Positions 28,784 through 38,500 of a stretch of 64,000 nt of DNA are shown one piece after another. The position numbers and the translations under genes were made by a program. The DNA is from Halovibrio variabilis (GTDB lineage: Bacteria; Pseudomonadota; Gammaproteobacteria; Pseudomonadales; Halomonadaceae). Under the pieces are notes generated by a model that had not been told where the DNA came from, made no database searches, and was given only the letters and a program-made list of their open reading frames with translations. The DNA lies in contig NZ_BJXV01000013.1 in assembly GCF_007991175.1 (NCBI RefSeq), positions 62,001 to 126,000 on the forward strand, given 5' to 3'. The number at the start of each line of letters is the position of its first letter. Positions within the stretch are counted from its first letter, which is position 1.

Positions 28784-29683
28784 ATGAGAGCAATAGACTA
28801 TGTACGACTACTGTCGCTAGCCGCTATTTGGGGAGCAAGTTTTCTATTTATGCGAATAGCCTCACCGGCGATAGGGGCAATCAACACAGCTTTTTTTAGG
28901 GTCTTTTTCGGATTTATTGGTTTAGCTGTCATTATATTTTTTATACGCAAAAGCCTGGCGTTTCGGGGAAAGCTAAGCAAAATCTTGATATTGGGTGCCG
29001 TCAACTCAGGTATCCCTTTTCTCATGTACAGCATAGCAGCTACATTACTACCGGCTGGCTACTCGGCGATTTTAAACGCCACAACCCCCTTAATGGGTGC
29101 CATGATTGGCTTTTTCGTCTTTAGCGAGAGTTTATCTATAAGAAAATTGGTCGGTATAGCGCTGGGTATTGTCGGTATTACGATCATTACCTCTGTGGGT
29201 GATTCAAATATTGCTGGTAACACCTATATTGGCGTTGCTGCCTGTATCATAGCCACTATTGGTTACGGCTTTGCGGGATTTCTTACCCGAAAATGGATAA
29301 CCCAACAGGGCGGCCTGGATGCAACGCTGGTGGCGTTTGGCAGTCAATTAGGCGCGACCCTATTTCTAGCCCCTTTTTTAGTGTGGACGATTGCAACTGG
29401 CCCAAAAGTCGACTGGCTCCAAGGTGATATTTGGCTCAGCTTACTGGCAGTCGGTTTTATATGCACCTCACTGGCTTATATCCTTTATTTTAGATTGATC
29501 GCGGATATTGGACCATTACGGTCACTCACCGTTACATTTCTGGTGCCGCCCTTTGCTGTGCTATGGGGCTACTTAGTCCTCGACGAAACGATTTCCAGGG
29601 GCTTTTTGCTGGGGTCCCTTATCGTTTTGCTTTCAGTCTGGTTAATCGTTGCTCCTGAGTCTCAAAAGCAAAAAATAGCATAG
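28784..29683 (+). CDS. EamA/DMT-family transporter
   Basis: A 299-residue inner-membrane protein of the drug/metabolite transporter superfamily, with ten hydrophobic segments arranged as two EamA repeats (about 5-135 and 145-285). AAIWGASFLFMRIA at the N-terminus and PLMGAMIGFFVFSESLS and VPPFAVLWGYLVLDETIS at the repeat ends are typical. Such proteins export amino acids or other small metabolites; the substrate is unknown. The ATG at 28784 follows AAGGGA. Its base composition is visibly AT-richer than that of genes beyond 29.8 kb, suggesting transfer together with alkB and the repeats. Confidence 0.85.
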   Translation: MRAIDYVRLLSLAAIWGASFLFMRIASPAIGAINTAFFRVFFGFIGLAVIIFFIRKSLAFRGKLSKILILGAVNSGIPFLMYSIAATLLPAGYSAILNATTPLMGAMIGFFVFSESLSIRKLVGIALGIVGITIITSVGDSNIAGNTYIGVAACIIATIGYGFAGFLTRKWITQQGGLDATLVAFGSQLGATLFLAPFLVWTIATGPKVDWLQGDIWLSLLAVGFICTSLAYILYFRLIADIGPLRSLTVTFLVPPFAVLWGYLVLDETISRGFLLGSLIVLLSVWLIVAPESQKQKIA

Positions 29684-29794
29684 TACGTTTTAGCCAGTTG
29701 CCACGGATGAGATTGAAGCCAGGTTCAACAAACCCGTGTCACCTGAGCCGCTACCCGCGTTATACTGGCGTTTTAGCCATCGCGGAGGAAGACC

Positions 29795-30388
29795 ATGCTT
29801 CGGCGTCATTTTTTACGGATTTCAGGCGTACTGCTAGCCAGCGCTTGGCTTGTCGGCTGTGCCAGCCCGCAATATTTGCAGCTTAGCCCCCAGCGCAGCG
29901 CAGCGGTACCGCAGGTCGGTTCAGGCCAGCAGGTCACGGTGATTGCCCAGGATGGCCGCGAGAGCGACATTATCGGCAACCGTGCTGGCGGCGGCATGTC
30001 GACGGCGCATATTACCGTGAGCAGCCACGAGCTGATTCCACGCTTACAGCAAGAAGCTGAGCGCGCCGTGCGGGACATGGGCTTTAACCCCACGAGTGAA
30101 CAGGCCGAGGGTCGCCCGAGCTTAACGCTGGAACTTGCCAACCTGAACTACGCCCGTGGCGATAGCGGTCAGCCGCTGGTAGCTGAAGCGCGTCTTGAAG
30201 GTGTTTTCCGCGCTACCGCCCGTAATCAGGGCACCACCTATACCGGCACCTATACCTCGCGGCGTACCCAGGGTTATGCCTTAAAGCCCGACGCTGATAG
30301 CAACACACGTATGCTCAGTGACCTACTTAGCGATGGTTTAAACCGCGCCTTTAGCGACCCGGAACTGGGTCGGCTATTAGCACGTTAG
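29795..30388 (+). CDS. YajG-family lipoprotein
   Basis: A 197-residue predicted outer-membrane lipoprotein. The signal peptide ends in the lipobox LVGC with the lipidated Cys at residue 22. The mature part resembles E. coli YajG: LSPQRSAA near the N-terminus, VTVIAQDGRESDIIGNR, and a C-terminal region ending LSDGLNRAFSDPELGRLL. The function of the family is not established. The ATG follows GCGGAGGAAGACC. It converges with tpm 10 bp away. Confidence 0.8.
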   Translation: MLRRHFLRISGVLLASAWLVGCASPQYLQLSPQRSAAVPQVGSGQQVTVIAQDGRESDIIGNRAGGGMSTAHITVSSHELIPRLQQEAERAVRDMGFNPTSEQAEGRPSLTLELANLNYARGDSGQPLVAEARLEGVFRATARNQGTTYTGTYTSRRTQGYALKPDADSNTRMLSDLLSDGLNRAFSDPELGRLLAR

Positions 30389-30398
30389 GCCTCTTGGC

Positions 30399-31031
30399 TT
30401 AAAAGCGCGGCCCGCGCCGTTCGAGTGCCCACACGCTCTCCGTTCGGCCACGCTCATCCGGGCTGCCCTGCTCTAAAAAGGTGAGCGTGAAATTAGGTGT
30501 GAACAGGCTTTCAATTTCACTGGCGGGCACACTGTAAGGCGGGCCTGAGGCATCATCTCCATGGGCTAAACTAATCAGTAAGCCTTTAGCACCGGGCGGC
30601 ACCAACTGCGCAAGGTGAAACGCGTAGCGCTGCCGGGTCGCCGGTGGCAGCGCTATCAGCGAAGCGCGATCATAAAAAGCGCCAATTTCAGCGGCCTGCT
30701 GAATATGCAAATGAAAAAAATCCCCGCACCACAACTCCACACTGCCCTGACGGGAAATATTGAAACCCGCCTGACGGTAACGTGACACGGGGAAGCGGCG
30801 CTGGTCTAAAAACTGTTCTATCGCCTCGGGGGCAAATTCAATCCCCAGCACTGGGTGCCCCTTATCCGCTAGCCAGCGCATATCAAGGCTCATGCCACAT
30901 AATGGCACCAGCACCTTGGTGTGCGTGGCAACGCCAAGCGACTCCCAATGACGCAGCAGTGCCGGGTGTGCCTGCTGCAGGTGAAAGCCAATACGCCCCT
31001 CTTGCCAGCGCTTGCGCCACTGATCACTCAT
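30399..31031 (-). CDS. tpm: thiopurine S-methyltransferase
   Basis: A class I SAM-dependent methyltransferase of 210 residues. In bacteria the TPMT family also methylates selenium and tellurium compounds. Recognisable segments are WRKRWQEGRIGFHLQQAHP, VLVPLCGMSLDMRWLADKGHPVLGIEF (SAM motif I), LWCGDFFHL and YDRASLIALPPATRQRYAFHL. It is separated by 35 bp from the SH3-domain gene upstream on the same strand, so the two could be cotranscribed. Confidence 0.92.
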   Translation of the reverse strand: MSDQWRKRWQEGRIGFHLQQAHPALLRHWESLGVATHTKVLVPLCGMSLDMRWLADKGHPVLGIEFAPEAIEQFLDQRRFPVSRYRQAGFNISRQGSVELWCGDFFHLHIQQAAEIGAFYDRASLIALPPATRQRYAFHLAQLVPPGAKGLLISLAHGDDASGPPYSVPASEIESLFTPNFTLTFLEQGSPDERGRTESVWALERRGPRF

Positions 31032-31066
31032 TACTCGGCTGCCTTTAGCTAGTGGTAGACGCGTTT

Positions 31067-31702
31067 TTAGAACCAGCGATCACGCTTTTTACGCCGACGT
31101 GGCAGGTGCGGGACAATTAACCCCACCAATAAACCTGCGCCAGCGACACCGCCGCCATACATGAAGTAACGCATCAAAAGGTCTTCTTCCTGGGTCTCAA
31201 GGCGCGCTTGAAGCCCTCTGACCTGCTGGCGAGACGCTTCTGCCTGGCTATCCAACTCTTGATTTCTCGCTTCAAGCTCTTCAATGCGGCGTTGGCGAAC
31301 CTCCAGCGTTTCCGTCATTGAGGCAACACGCTGCTCCCAGGCATCGTTGATACCTTCAAGCTCGGCGGTTAGCTCTTCTACCTGGGCTTCTAACGCGGGC
31401 AGTTGCTCAACGGCGCTGGGGGTTTGCTGAAGCTCTTCGCTCAACACCCAAACCGTATTGCCGTCGCTATTGCGTACCCGGGTGTAGTTGCCGCTGGTTT
31501 CCAGCACTTCCACCTGCTCACCCGCATTCAAGGTGCCAATAATGCGGTAGCCATCGGTAGGGCCACTGCGCACATAGGTGCTAAGCTCATCGGTCACCCA
31601 CGCCTGATTATCTGACTGGGCAAGGGCATCCATACTCGCCACACTGAGCAAAACGCCAGCCGCGGCGGCGTAAGATCGAAAACGAATTCTAGTTACGTGC
31701 AT
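31067..31702 (-). CDS. TIGR04211/YgiM-family SH3 domain protein
   Basis: A 211-residue envelope protein. A signal peptide (residues 1-28, ending DALAQ) is followed by a bacterial SH3 domain (about 36-92: LSTYVRSGPTDGYRIIGTLNAGEQVEVLE), a coiled coil (about 98-180, rich in Glu and Gln), one membrane helix (about 183-203) and a basic cytoplasmic tail RRRKKRDRW. The layout equals that of E. coli YgiM, whose role is not settled; peptidoglycan binding by the SH3 domain is inference. Confidence 0.85.
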   Translation of the reverse strand: MHVTRIRFRSYAAAAGVLLSVASMDALAQSDNQAWVTDELSTYVRSGPTDGYRIIGTLNAGEQVEVLETSGNYTRVRNSDGNTVWVLSEELQQTPSAVEQLPALEAQVEELTAELEGINDAWEQRVASMTETLEVRQRRIEELEARNQELDSQAEASRQQVRGLQARLETQEEDLLMRYFMYGGGVAGAGLLVGLIVPHLPRRRKKRDRWF

Positions 31703-31792
31703 GACATCATGTCCTGATTAAAAACGCTGCAAGGCGGACGGAGCCAACAGCGCTTATCGCTTGGTTCAGCGGTGCGCGCCTGTCTCAAACGC

Positions 31793-32122
31793 TTACCCTT
31801 CTCCGCGCGGAGGCAACGGAAAGGGACGAGGAAATTCCGCTACACGGGCATCGGTTTTGACCGCTTTCAATGGCCCTTCACGCTCAACTTCGTCAATGCG
31901 CACAATGGCGTTTAACGGTAAGTAGCTACGCTTAACACCATCAAAGGTCCGCTGCAATTTTTCAGTCGCAGGATCAACGACCACCCGTGAAGCATCTTCA
32001 AAGACAAACTCCTCGACTTCAATAAAGCCCCAGAGTTCGCTCTGAAATATTTCTCTGACGTATAAATCCCAAATTTCACCCTGCTGGTGAACCACTACAC
32101 GGTAGATCGGTTTGGCCGCCAT
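31793..32122 (-). CDS. DUF1820 family protein
   Basis: A small soluble protein of 109 residues, conserved among gammaproteobacteria and of unknown function. The family core is intact: PIYRVVVHQQGEIWDLYVREIFQSELWGFIEVEEFVF followed by RSYLPLNAIVRIDEVEREG. I placed the start at 32122, with AAGG five bases upstream; an ATG ten codons earlier is possible. The tail EFPRPFPLPPRGEG is proline-rich. It stands divergent to the hypothetical gene at 32261. Confidence 0.85.
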   Translation of the reverse strand: MAAKPIYRVVVHQQGEIWDLYVREIFQSELWGFIEVEEFVFEDASRVVVDPATEKLQRTFDGVKRSYLPLNAIVRIDEVEREGPLKAVKTDARVAEFPRPFPLPPRGEG

Positions 32123-32260
32123 CTTGGCCTTTTCCTCTTGCCATTTGTACATGAAGTTGAACCGCCTAGCTTACCATATCCGCGCCAGCGCGCCTCTAGG
32201 CAAACCTGCGTTAATGCGACGCCCAGTGCATCGGTTGGCCGACTGTACGCACCTTGGTGT

Positions 32261-32677
32261 ATGGTGAAGAAACTGGTCAACACATTCTGTTTACCGTCCA
32301 GCTTCAAGGCATTTGACCTGTTAGCTGGCGTATACGGCTTCAACGCTTATCAAAGCTCTATGGTAGTATTCGATCTGAACACAACTAAAAGGGAACTTAC
32401 TCACGTTTTCCCGAAAGAAGTGGTCGATGCCAATGGCTTTGCGGGTTGCTTTGGCGCTTGCCCACCCTGCCAGGTGGTGGGCCGTTTGGAAATTCCCGAA
32501 GAAACTGAAAATCATCCCTACTTTGAATCTCATGAGCTAACCACACCCGTAGAAGAAACCGCCACTAAACGCACCGCGTTGGGTACCCATTGGGGTATGG
32601 CCTACTTCAAAGGCGAGGATACACATACGATTCGTGATCTACTCGAACGCTCAGAAGGTCTCGACTTCTATGTATAA
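32261..32677 (+). CDS. hypothetical protein with Cys-x3-Cys-x2-Cys motif
   Basis: I do not recognise this protein. From the ATG at 32261 it has 138 residues; a second ATG at 32360 gives 105 residues. Neither has a good ribosome site, so the start is uncertain. It is soluble, with no signal peptide. The notable feature is GCFGACPPCQ (C63, C67, C70), a closely spaced cysteine cluster that could bind metal or be redox-active. The end HWGMAYFKGEDTHTIRDLLERSEGLDFYV looks well structured. It lies 30 bp upstream of the 680-aa papain-like protein on the same strand and is probably cotranscribed with it. Confidence 0.55.
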   Translation: MVKKLVNTFCLPSSFKAFDLLAGVYGFNAYQSSMVVFDLNTTKRELTHVFPKEVVDANGFAGCFGACPPCQVVGRLEIPEETENHPYFESHELTTPVEETATKRTALGTHWGMAYFKGEDTHTIRDLLERSEGLDFYV

Positions 32678-32707
32678 TTCCCGTTAACGCAGGGATAAGG
32701 AGTCACC

Positions 32708-34750
32708 GTGAAGACAGATCAGCTCACGTCTTCTCAAGAAGATAACAAGCTCAACGAGTTATTGAGCAAATTTGATGAGGCCGTACGCCTGCTGATGCAG
32801 TCGCCCGATTTCTCAAAGGCCGCCGAACTGCCGCAAGTGCTAGACACTGCGCGGCTTGTCCTGTTGCAGGATGGCGGTTGCGAAGCATTAGAAAAGCGTA
32901 CGCAAGCCTATGAACAGGCAGGCGTATTTTTAGGCTCTGACTGGGAAACGCCCCAGTATTTAGTGCCCACCCTGACGCCCTTCGCGCTCAAAAGCGCGGA
33001 TGCTAACGTGGTCGTCATCGAGGCATTAAGCGAGCTTAGACTGCTGTCTGTCGCTAAAGGCGAACATGCCCATTCGCTCGTGTCTGCGGAGCATGCTCAC
33101 CATTATCTCACCCAGGTGATGGCGATTAATCTCTGGCTGCTGTTCTTGCCGCCCAGCGAGGCGGAGCGCGAAACCCAGGGCCAACTTGCCACCATTCCCC
33201 GCCAGCTTTTTCAGCACTTAGCTGAGCGGATTGGCTACGAACACATTGTTGATCAGCTGATCGATGAGATTTGGCGCATTTTAAAGCAGCGTCCTATCCA
33301 GGTAGACGCGATTAAACAGATGATCACCCAGATCGCGCTGTGCCAAGCCAATCCGGCGATTGACCTTGGCGCCAGCGGCCAGGGCGCCGATCGGCTGGTT
33401 AGTTCGCTTTACGGCCCCACCCAGGCCTGCCGCGAAGACCCCGGCGTGGACATTTATCGCGATCGCTTGGAGCGCATGGACCAAGCCGCCCTGCAGGCTG
33501 AATCCACAGGGTTTGCGCGGGCCATGCACGATACCGGCTTGGTATCGCCTTATCATGCAGTGTTGCTGCGCTATCTGCTTGAAGAGGGTGATCACCTGGT
33601 CTCCGAAGCGTTGGGGCTTTCTTCGACCGGCCGTGACTGCCTGCTCTGCTACCGAGAGTTGGTCCACGCCCTGATTCGTAGCGGCGTTTACCCTGCCACT
33701 TCGCAAGCGGTCTATGGTTTGGCGCTGATGCTTGAACGCGGCATTCTCTATCAGCCACCGGTCGCACCGGCAATGTGGCGACAGCTTAATCTGCCGCTCT
33801 CCGAGTGGGCGCAGTCGCGACTTAACATGGCCTATGGCGAGAGCGTCTCGGCACGCGCCCGTTTGATAGAAGGCGTGCTGTGTATGCTGGGCCTGCCGCT
33901 GGGGGTTGGCCAAGGCAATAACCCGACTTGCCAGTCCGCCCGGGCGTTGTCTATGTGGGCGTATAACGACCCGGACTATTTGTTGCAAATGGTCGCTTGG
34001 GCGGCGCGTGACGATGAAATCGTTATGCATTTCGAAGGCCAGGCCATCTCATCAATGGCAAGCCTCTCCGGCGTTGCCACCGCTTTACCCATGGACCTCG
34101 ACCCCGTTTCGCTGATCGTTGTGCCCCACCTGGACCGTATCTATGCAGAAATGGGCCGACGCTGCATTGGCCGCGAAGGCGACCCTCACCGCTGGGTGAA
34201 TCCCGAGTTCCACGGCTGGTGGTCGGGCCGCGGCTTTCGTATCAATGTTGATGTTGCCACTGGCCAGCTCTTTGAGGTCGACGATTTTGTGCGTCACTTC
34301 TTCGCTTGCTACCACCCTTACTACAATGGCAACCAGCCGCTGATTCATCCGCAACCGGCGGGGATTGCGGTCACCGACAGCGCCGCGCGTTTTATCGGCT
34401 GGCACGCGATTACCATTCTGCGGGTATCGCTCGATCCGACTGACGTGATGCGGGTGTATTTCTATAACCCCAACAACGATAGCGGTCAGGATTGGGGCGA
34501 TGGCGCGATAGTCAGCACTTCGGGCAACGGCGAGCGGTTTGGCGAAGCCTCGCTGACTTTTGAACGCTTTGCGTCGCGGCTGTATATCTATCACTATGAC
34601 CCGCTCGAGCGCGGTGAGCTGGTGTCTGTTACTAGCGACGAGCTGGAAAACGTTAAACACTACCTGCACCGTAGCTGGGGAGCCTCGCGCCTGCCGCCTG
34701 CCGAACTTCAGGCAGACCAAGGCCCTAGTGCGCCGCCTGACCTGGGGTAA
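32708..34750 (+). CDS. uncharacterised 680-aa protein with papain-like Q-C-H-N signature
   Basis: I recognise no named family. There is no signal peptide or convincing membrane helix, so it is probably cytoplasmic. Residues 1-380 look all-helical. The C-terminal part (about 395-650) carries QGNNPTCQSARALSMWA with Q402 and C408 six apart, as in papain Q19/C25, then GWHAITILRV (H566) and YFYNPNNDSGQDWGDG (N587), the order and rough spacing of a Cys-His-Asn triad. I infer a papain- or transglutaminase-fold hydrolase or acyltransferase. The GTG start at 32708 follows AAGGAGTCACC. It lies between the Cys-motif hypothetical gene and tlyA, 28 bp from the latter. Confidence 0.75.
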   Translation: MKTDQLTSSQEDNKLNELLSKFDEAVRLLMQSPDFSKAAELPQVLDTARLVLLQDGGCEALEKRTQAYEQAGVFLGSDWETPQYLVPTLTPFALKSADANVVVIEALSELRLLSVAKGEHAHSLVSAEHAHHYLTQVMAINLWLLFLPPSEAERETQGQLATIPRQLFQHLAERIGYEHIVDQLIDEIWRILKQRPIQVDAIKQMITQIALCQANPAIDLGASGQGADRLVSSLYGPTQACREDPGVDIYRDRLERMDQAALQAESTGFARAMHDTGLVSPYHAVLLRYLLEEGDHLVSEALGLSSTGRDCLLCYRELVHALIRSGVYPATSQAVYGLALMLERGILYQPPVAPAMWRQLNLPLSEWAQSRLNMAYGESVSARARLIEGVLCMLGLPLGVGQGNNPTCQSARALSMWAYNDPDYLLQMVAWAARDDEIVMHFEGQAISSMASLSGVATALPMDLDPVSLIVVPHLDRIYAEMGRRCIGREGDPHRWVNPEFHGWWSGRGFRINVDVATGQLFEVDDFVRHFFACYHPYYNGNQPLIHPQPAGIAVTDSAARFIGWHAITILRVSLDPTDVMRVYFYNPNNDSGQDWGDGAIVSTSGNGERFGEASLTFERFASRLYIYHYDPLERGELVSVTSDELENVKHYLHRSWGASRLPPAELQADQGPSAPPDLG

Positions 34751-34777
34751 CCGAACCGCTTAGCGACCTACATACTG

Positions 34778-35536
34778 ATGATGCGACTTGACCAGCTGTT
34801 GGTCAGCCAAGGGCTGGCCAACTCGCGTACCCGCTCCCAGCGGCTGATCCGCCATGGGCGGATACGCCTCGCCGATGGCGGCTCCCCCTTAACCAAAGCG
34901 TCCGCAAAATGGCCTGACGATACCCGTTTTGCGGTAGAAGACGACCCTGAAGAACGTTATGCATCCCGGGCTGGCTTAAAGCTTGAGGCCGTGCTGACAA
35001 CGCTCGCGATGCGCTTTGACGACTGCGTTGTGCTGGATATTGGTCAATCGACAGGCGGCTTCACCGACTGTGCGCTGCGTTACGGCGCACGGCATGTGAT
35101 AGGCGTGGAAGTTGGCCACGGCCAACTCGCCGCTGAACTGCACGGCGACCCGCGCGTCACCTGCCTGGAAGGCTTAAACGCGCGTGCGATGAGCTGTGAC
35201 GACACGCTTAACAAGGTGCTTTCCACGCAGCCCATTAATAGCGCCATCATGGACGTTTCGTTTATTTCCCAAACGTTGATTTTGCCCGAAATCGCCGCCT
35301 TGCTACCCACCGGCGGCCACCTGATCTCGCTGGTAAAACCCCAGTTTGAGCTGAATGCCGACGCGCTGGATAAGCGCGGCGTGGTTCGCGACGTCAAACG
35401 TTTTAGCCAAGTAGAAGCCAATATTCGCCGCGTTTGTGACGACTGCGGGCTGACCCTGCGCCATTGGCAGGAGAGCCCGATTACCGGCGGCGACGGCAAC
35501 CGCGAATTTCTCCTTCACGCGGTAAGAGAGGCTTAA
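34778..35536 (+). CDS. tlyA: TlyA-family rRNA 2'-O-methyltransferase/putative hemolysin
   Basis: A 252-residue protein with an N-terminal S4 RNA-binding domain (MRLDQLLVSQGLANSRTRSQRLIRHGRIRL, about 1-60) and a FtsJ-type Rossmann domain. SAM motif I is VLDIGQSTGGFTDCALRYGA, where Gln replaces the common Ala or Gly. TlyA of mycobacteria methylates 16S and 23S rRNA; members elsewhere are often labelled hemolysin without proof. The MTase tetrad region LVKPQFEL and a Glu near the C-terminus appear kept. Two adjacent ATG codons are possible starts. It may be cotranscribed with the papain-like gene. Confidence 0.88.
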   Translation: MMRLDQLLVSQGLANSRTRSQRLIRHGRIRLADGGSPLTKASAKWPDDTRFAVEDDPEERYASRAGLKLEAVLTTLAMRFDDCVVLDIGQSTGGFTDCALRYGARHVIGVEVGHGQLAAELHGDPRVTCLEGLNARAMSCDDTLNKVLSTQPINSAIMDVSFISQTLILPEIAALLPTGGHLISLVKPQFELNADALDKRGVVRDVKRFSQVEANIRRVCDDCGLTLRHWQESPITGGDGNREFLLHAVREA

Positions 35537-35542
35537 AAAACA

Positions 35543-38500
35543 TTAATTAGCCGACTGCACGTTTACCGCCTCGCCCTGATCTGGGTGTAACCACACATCC
35601 ATCTGCTCGAACGCCACGCGCACGCCCGCTTCACGGAAAAGCGCATCGACTCGGCCGTTAATCTCATCGGCGGCATACAAACGATCCATGACGTCGTTGA
35701 CGAAGATCCGCAGCTCAAAATTAAGGCTGTGCTGGCCATAACTGAGGCAGAAAACCTGGGGTTCTGGGTCGGTTAGCACGCGGGGGTTTTCATCCGCCAC
35801 CTGGCGTAACAGCTGGTGCACTTTGGCCATATCCGAGCCGTGGGCAACGCCGTAAGTGAGTATCACCCGCGTAATATTGTCCGACAATGACCAGTTAATC
35901 AGCTGGTCGGTGACAAAGGTTTTATTGGGAATAATGATCTCTTTACGATCGAAATCAATGACGGTCGTGGCGCGAATACGAATACGGCTGACGGTACCGT
36001 GCAAATTGCCCAGGGTAATGGTGTCGCCAATCCGAATGGGACGCTCAAACAGGATAATCAAGCCCGAGATAAAGTTAGCGAAAATCTCCTGCAGGCCAAA
36101 CCCCAAGCCCACACTCAAGGCCGCCACCAGCCACTGCAGCTTGTCCCAAGACACGCCCAGCGTCGCCAGCCCCATCACGATCCCGGTGCCCACAATGGTG
36201 TACGAGAGTAGCGAGCTAATGGCGTAGGCGCTGCCCTGCTTCAACGTCAGCCGTGATAGCACCATCACTTCCAGAAGGCCGGGCAAATTGCGCGCCATAA
36301 TGAAGGTAATGGCGACCACCAACAGGGCGGTAAACACATCAGAAATCGACAGCACGCTGCCTACCAAGTCGCCCTCTTGCGCCTCCCACAGCGATACATT
36401 GTCTAAATAACTCAGCACTGAGAGTAAATCCGACCAAACCAGGTAAAGCAGCACGCTGAAGCCAATTAAGACAATCAGCTTGGAAAGCCGCAGCGACTGA
36501 CTATTGATCTGTTGCATATCGAGCGGCGGCTCCTCGACTACTTCAAGCCCGCCTTCGGCGCCTTCCTGAAATTGCGCATGGCGGCGAGCTAACGCACGGC
36601 GATAGGCCAGCCGTCGCGCGGCAACTGCCAGGCTTCTCACCAAGGTGGCTTCCACCACTACCCATAAGCCGAGTAGATAAAGCGTAATGGCAAACCGGCC
36701 GATTAGGCGCAGCGCGGTATATTCGTACCCCCAGACTACTAACCCAAGTAGAAACAACGGCACTGACGCCATGGTCAGCCCTAACAATAAGCGAAATAAG
36801 TGCACGCCAAATACCGGCACATGCGCCAGTATCAACTGGGCTAGCATCCAGCTCATGGCCAGCAACCCCGTTGCAAAAAGGCCTAACGCGACGGGACGCA
36901 GCGCTAACGGCGTTTCCATCTCACCCGACAACGCCGCAATTCCAATCACCGGCACAATAGCGATACCTAAGCCACCTAAGAGCTGCCTCAAACGAGCAGT
37001 GTATACAGGCGACCAGGTGAAATGGCGGACGGCTACGCCATCGTCGACTAGCAGCCTGCGCCCCCACGCCACCACTGCCCAGCTAAGCGCTAACTGCAGC
37101 AGTGCCGGGGCAACGCTGTTAGCCAGCGGCTCTGCCGTGGCCAGCAGCCCAACGCCAACGCCCGCCAGCGCCAGCGGTCCCGGCAGCGCTAATAGCACAT
37201 TCAGCAGCACAGCTTTGGGGGTATGGAGCTGCGTATCGCTCTTGAGTCGCCCAATTTGCGAATGTAGCTTGGCCAAGCGCTGCTTAATCGGTCGTCGCAG
37301 CCCGATGAGTACTAGGCTAAGCACCACAAGCGGTGCCCCTTTTAGCACTTCCCACGAGAACCCTTGCCAGCGCGTAGGCAAAATGGCGCGCCACTCGCCT
37401 TCTCGCCACTCAGTGCGCAGGTTGTGAGGCAGCTGGCGCAGCCAGTTAACATCGAGAGGGCGGCTGTTAGCGACCCAAAACAGCTGTTCATCGATGGTTT
37501 CACGCAGCTCGCTGGTGATGGTTAATAGCTGCTGCTGATTAAGCTGTAGCTCGATAGCCGTGCTTAATAAGCTGCTGTAAGTCTGTTCCAACTGCTCGAC
37601 CAGCTCTCGACGCGATTGATAGAGCCGCGTGAGCGAGTCCACGAGTCCTGGCGTGGCTTCGACACCCGCCGCTTCTAAACGCCGGGTGGCAAACTGTTCG
37701 CTTTGGCGTAGCTGGTCTCGCTGGCGTACCAAATCAAACTGCTTTAAGCGCAGGTCAGCGATTTCGTCCTGTAAATCTCGCCGTGCCGCCAAAGGCGGCA
37801 GTGATTGGCGCTGTTCGCGCAAAATACGCGACAGCAGCTGACTGCCGCGTATGGCGTCAATTTGTTCGTTAAGGCTGCGCTGCAACTGCCGCACATGCTC
37901 CAACTGGCGCTGGGCTTCAATGTTTTCGCGCACAATGCTGTTGGAACGATCTGTCGCTCGCAGTAGCTCAAGGCTTAATGACTCATTGGTTTGTTGTGCT
38001 TGCACCACCACCGGATGACCGGCGGCAATCAACGGGTTATCCCGAGCGGCGTCGGCAATGGCCTGCTCAGAGGCCAGTCGCCGTTGTCGGTCAATCACCC
38101 CCTGTAGCATGTTGAGCTGCTGCTCTTGATAATCGATTTGCGTCAACAGCATATCGCGGCGCTGCTGAGCCAGCTCGCGTAGGCGGCTATTTGCGCTTAA
38201 TTCGCGCTGGTAAAAGCTCACTTCGCGTTCAGCGACTGCTCGCTCAAGGCGTAGTTGGATCAACCGCGCATCGCTTAGCGCGGAAAGCTGTCGATCCGAC
38301 AGCAAAGCCTCGCGCTCATCGTGCTGTCGGCGTAAACTCTCGGCACGCTGGAGGGTTTCAGCAATCGATTGTTGGGCACGCTCAGGCAACGTTTGAGCGG
38401 CGAGCAACTGCGAGCTAGCCTCCGCTAGCTGGCTTTGTAACTGCTGGAGTTCGACCACGGCTTGGGTTTGTAATGTTTCTAGCTCGTCGAGAGGACGATC

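Noticed and set aside
33281..34720. 249- and 211-codon minus-strand frames opposite the 680-aa protein
   Set aside because: Shadow frames of the plus-strand gene; the plus frame has the ribosome site, correct operon spacing and a coherent catalytic signature.
36687..37427. 246-codon plus-strand frame
   Set aside because: Lies entirely antisense within the clearly real MscK-type channel gene and is rich in Ser/Thr/Pro as expected for a shadow frame.
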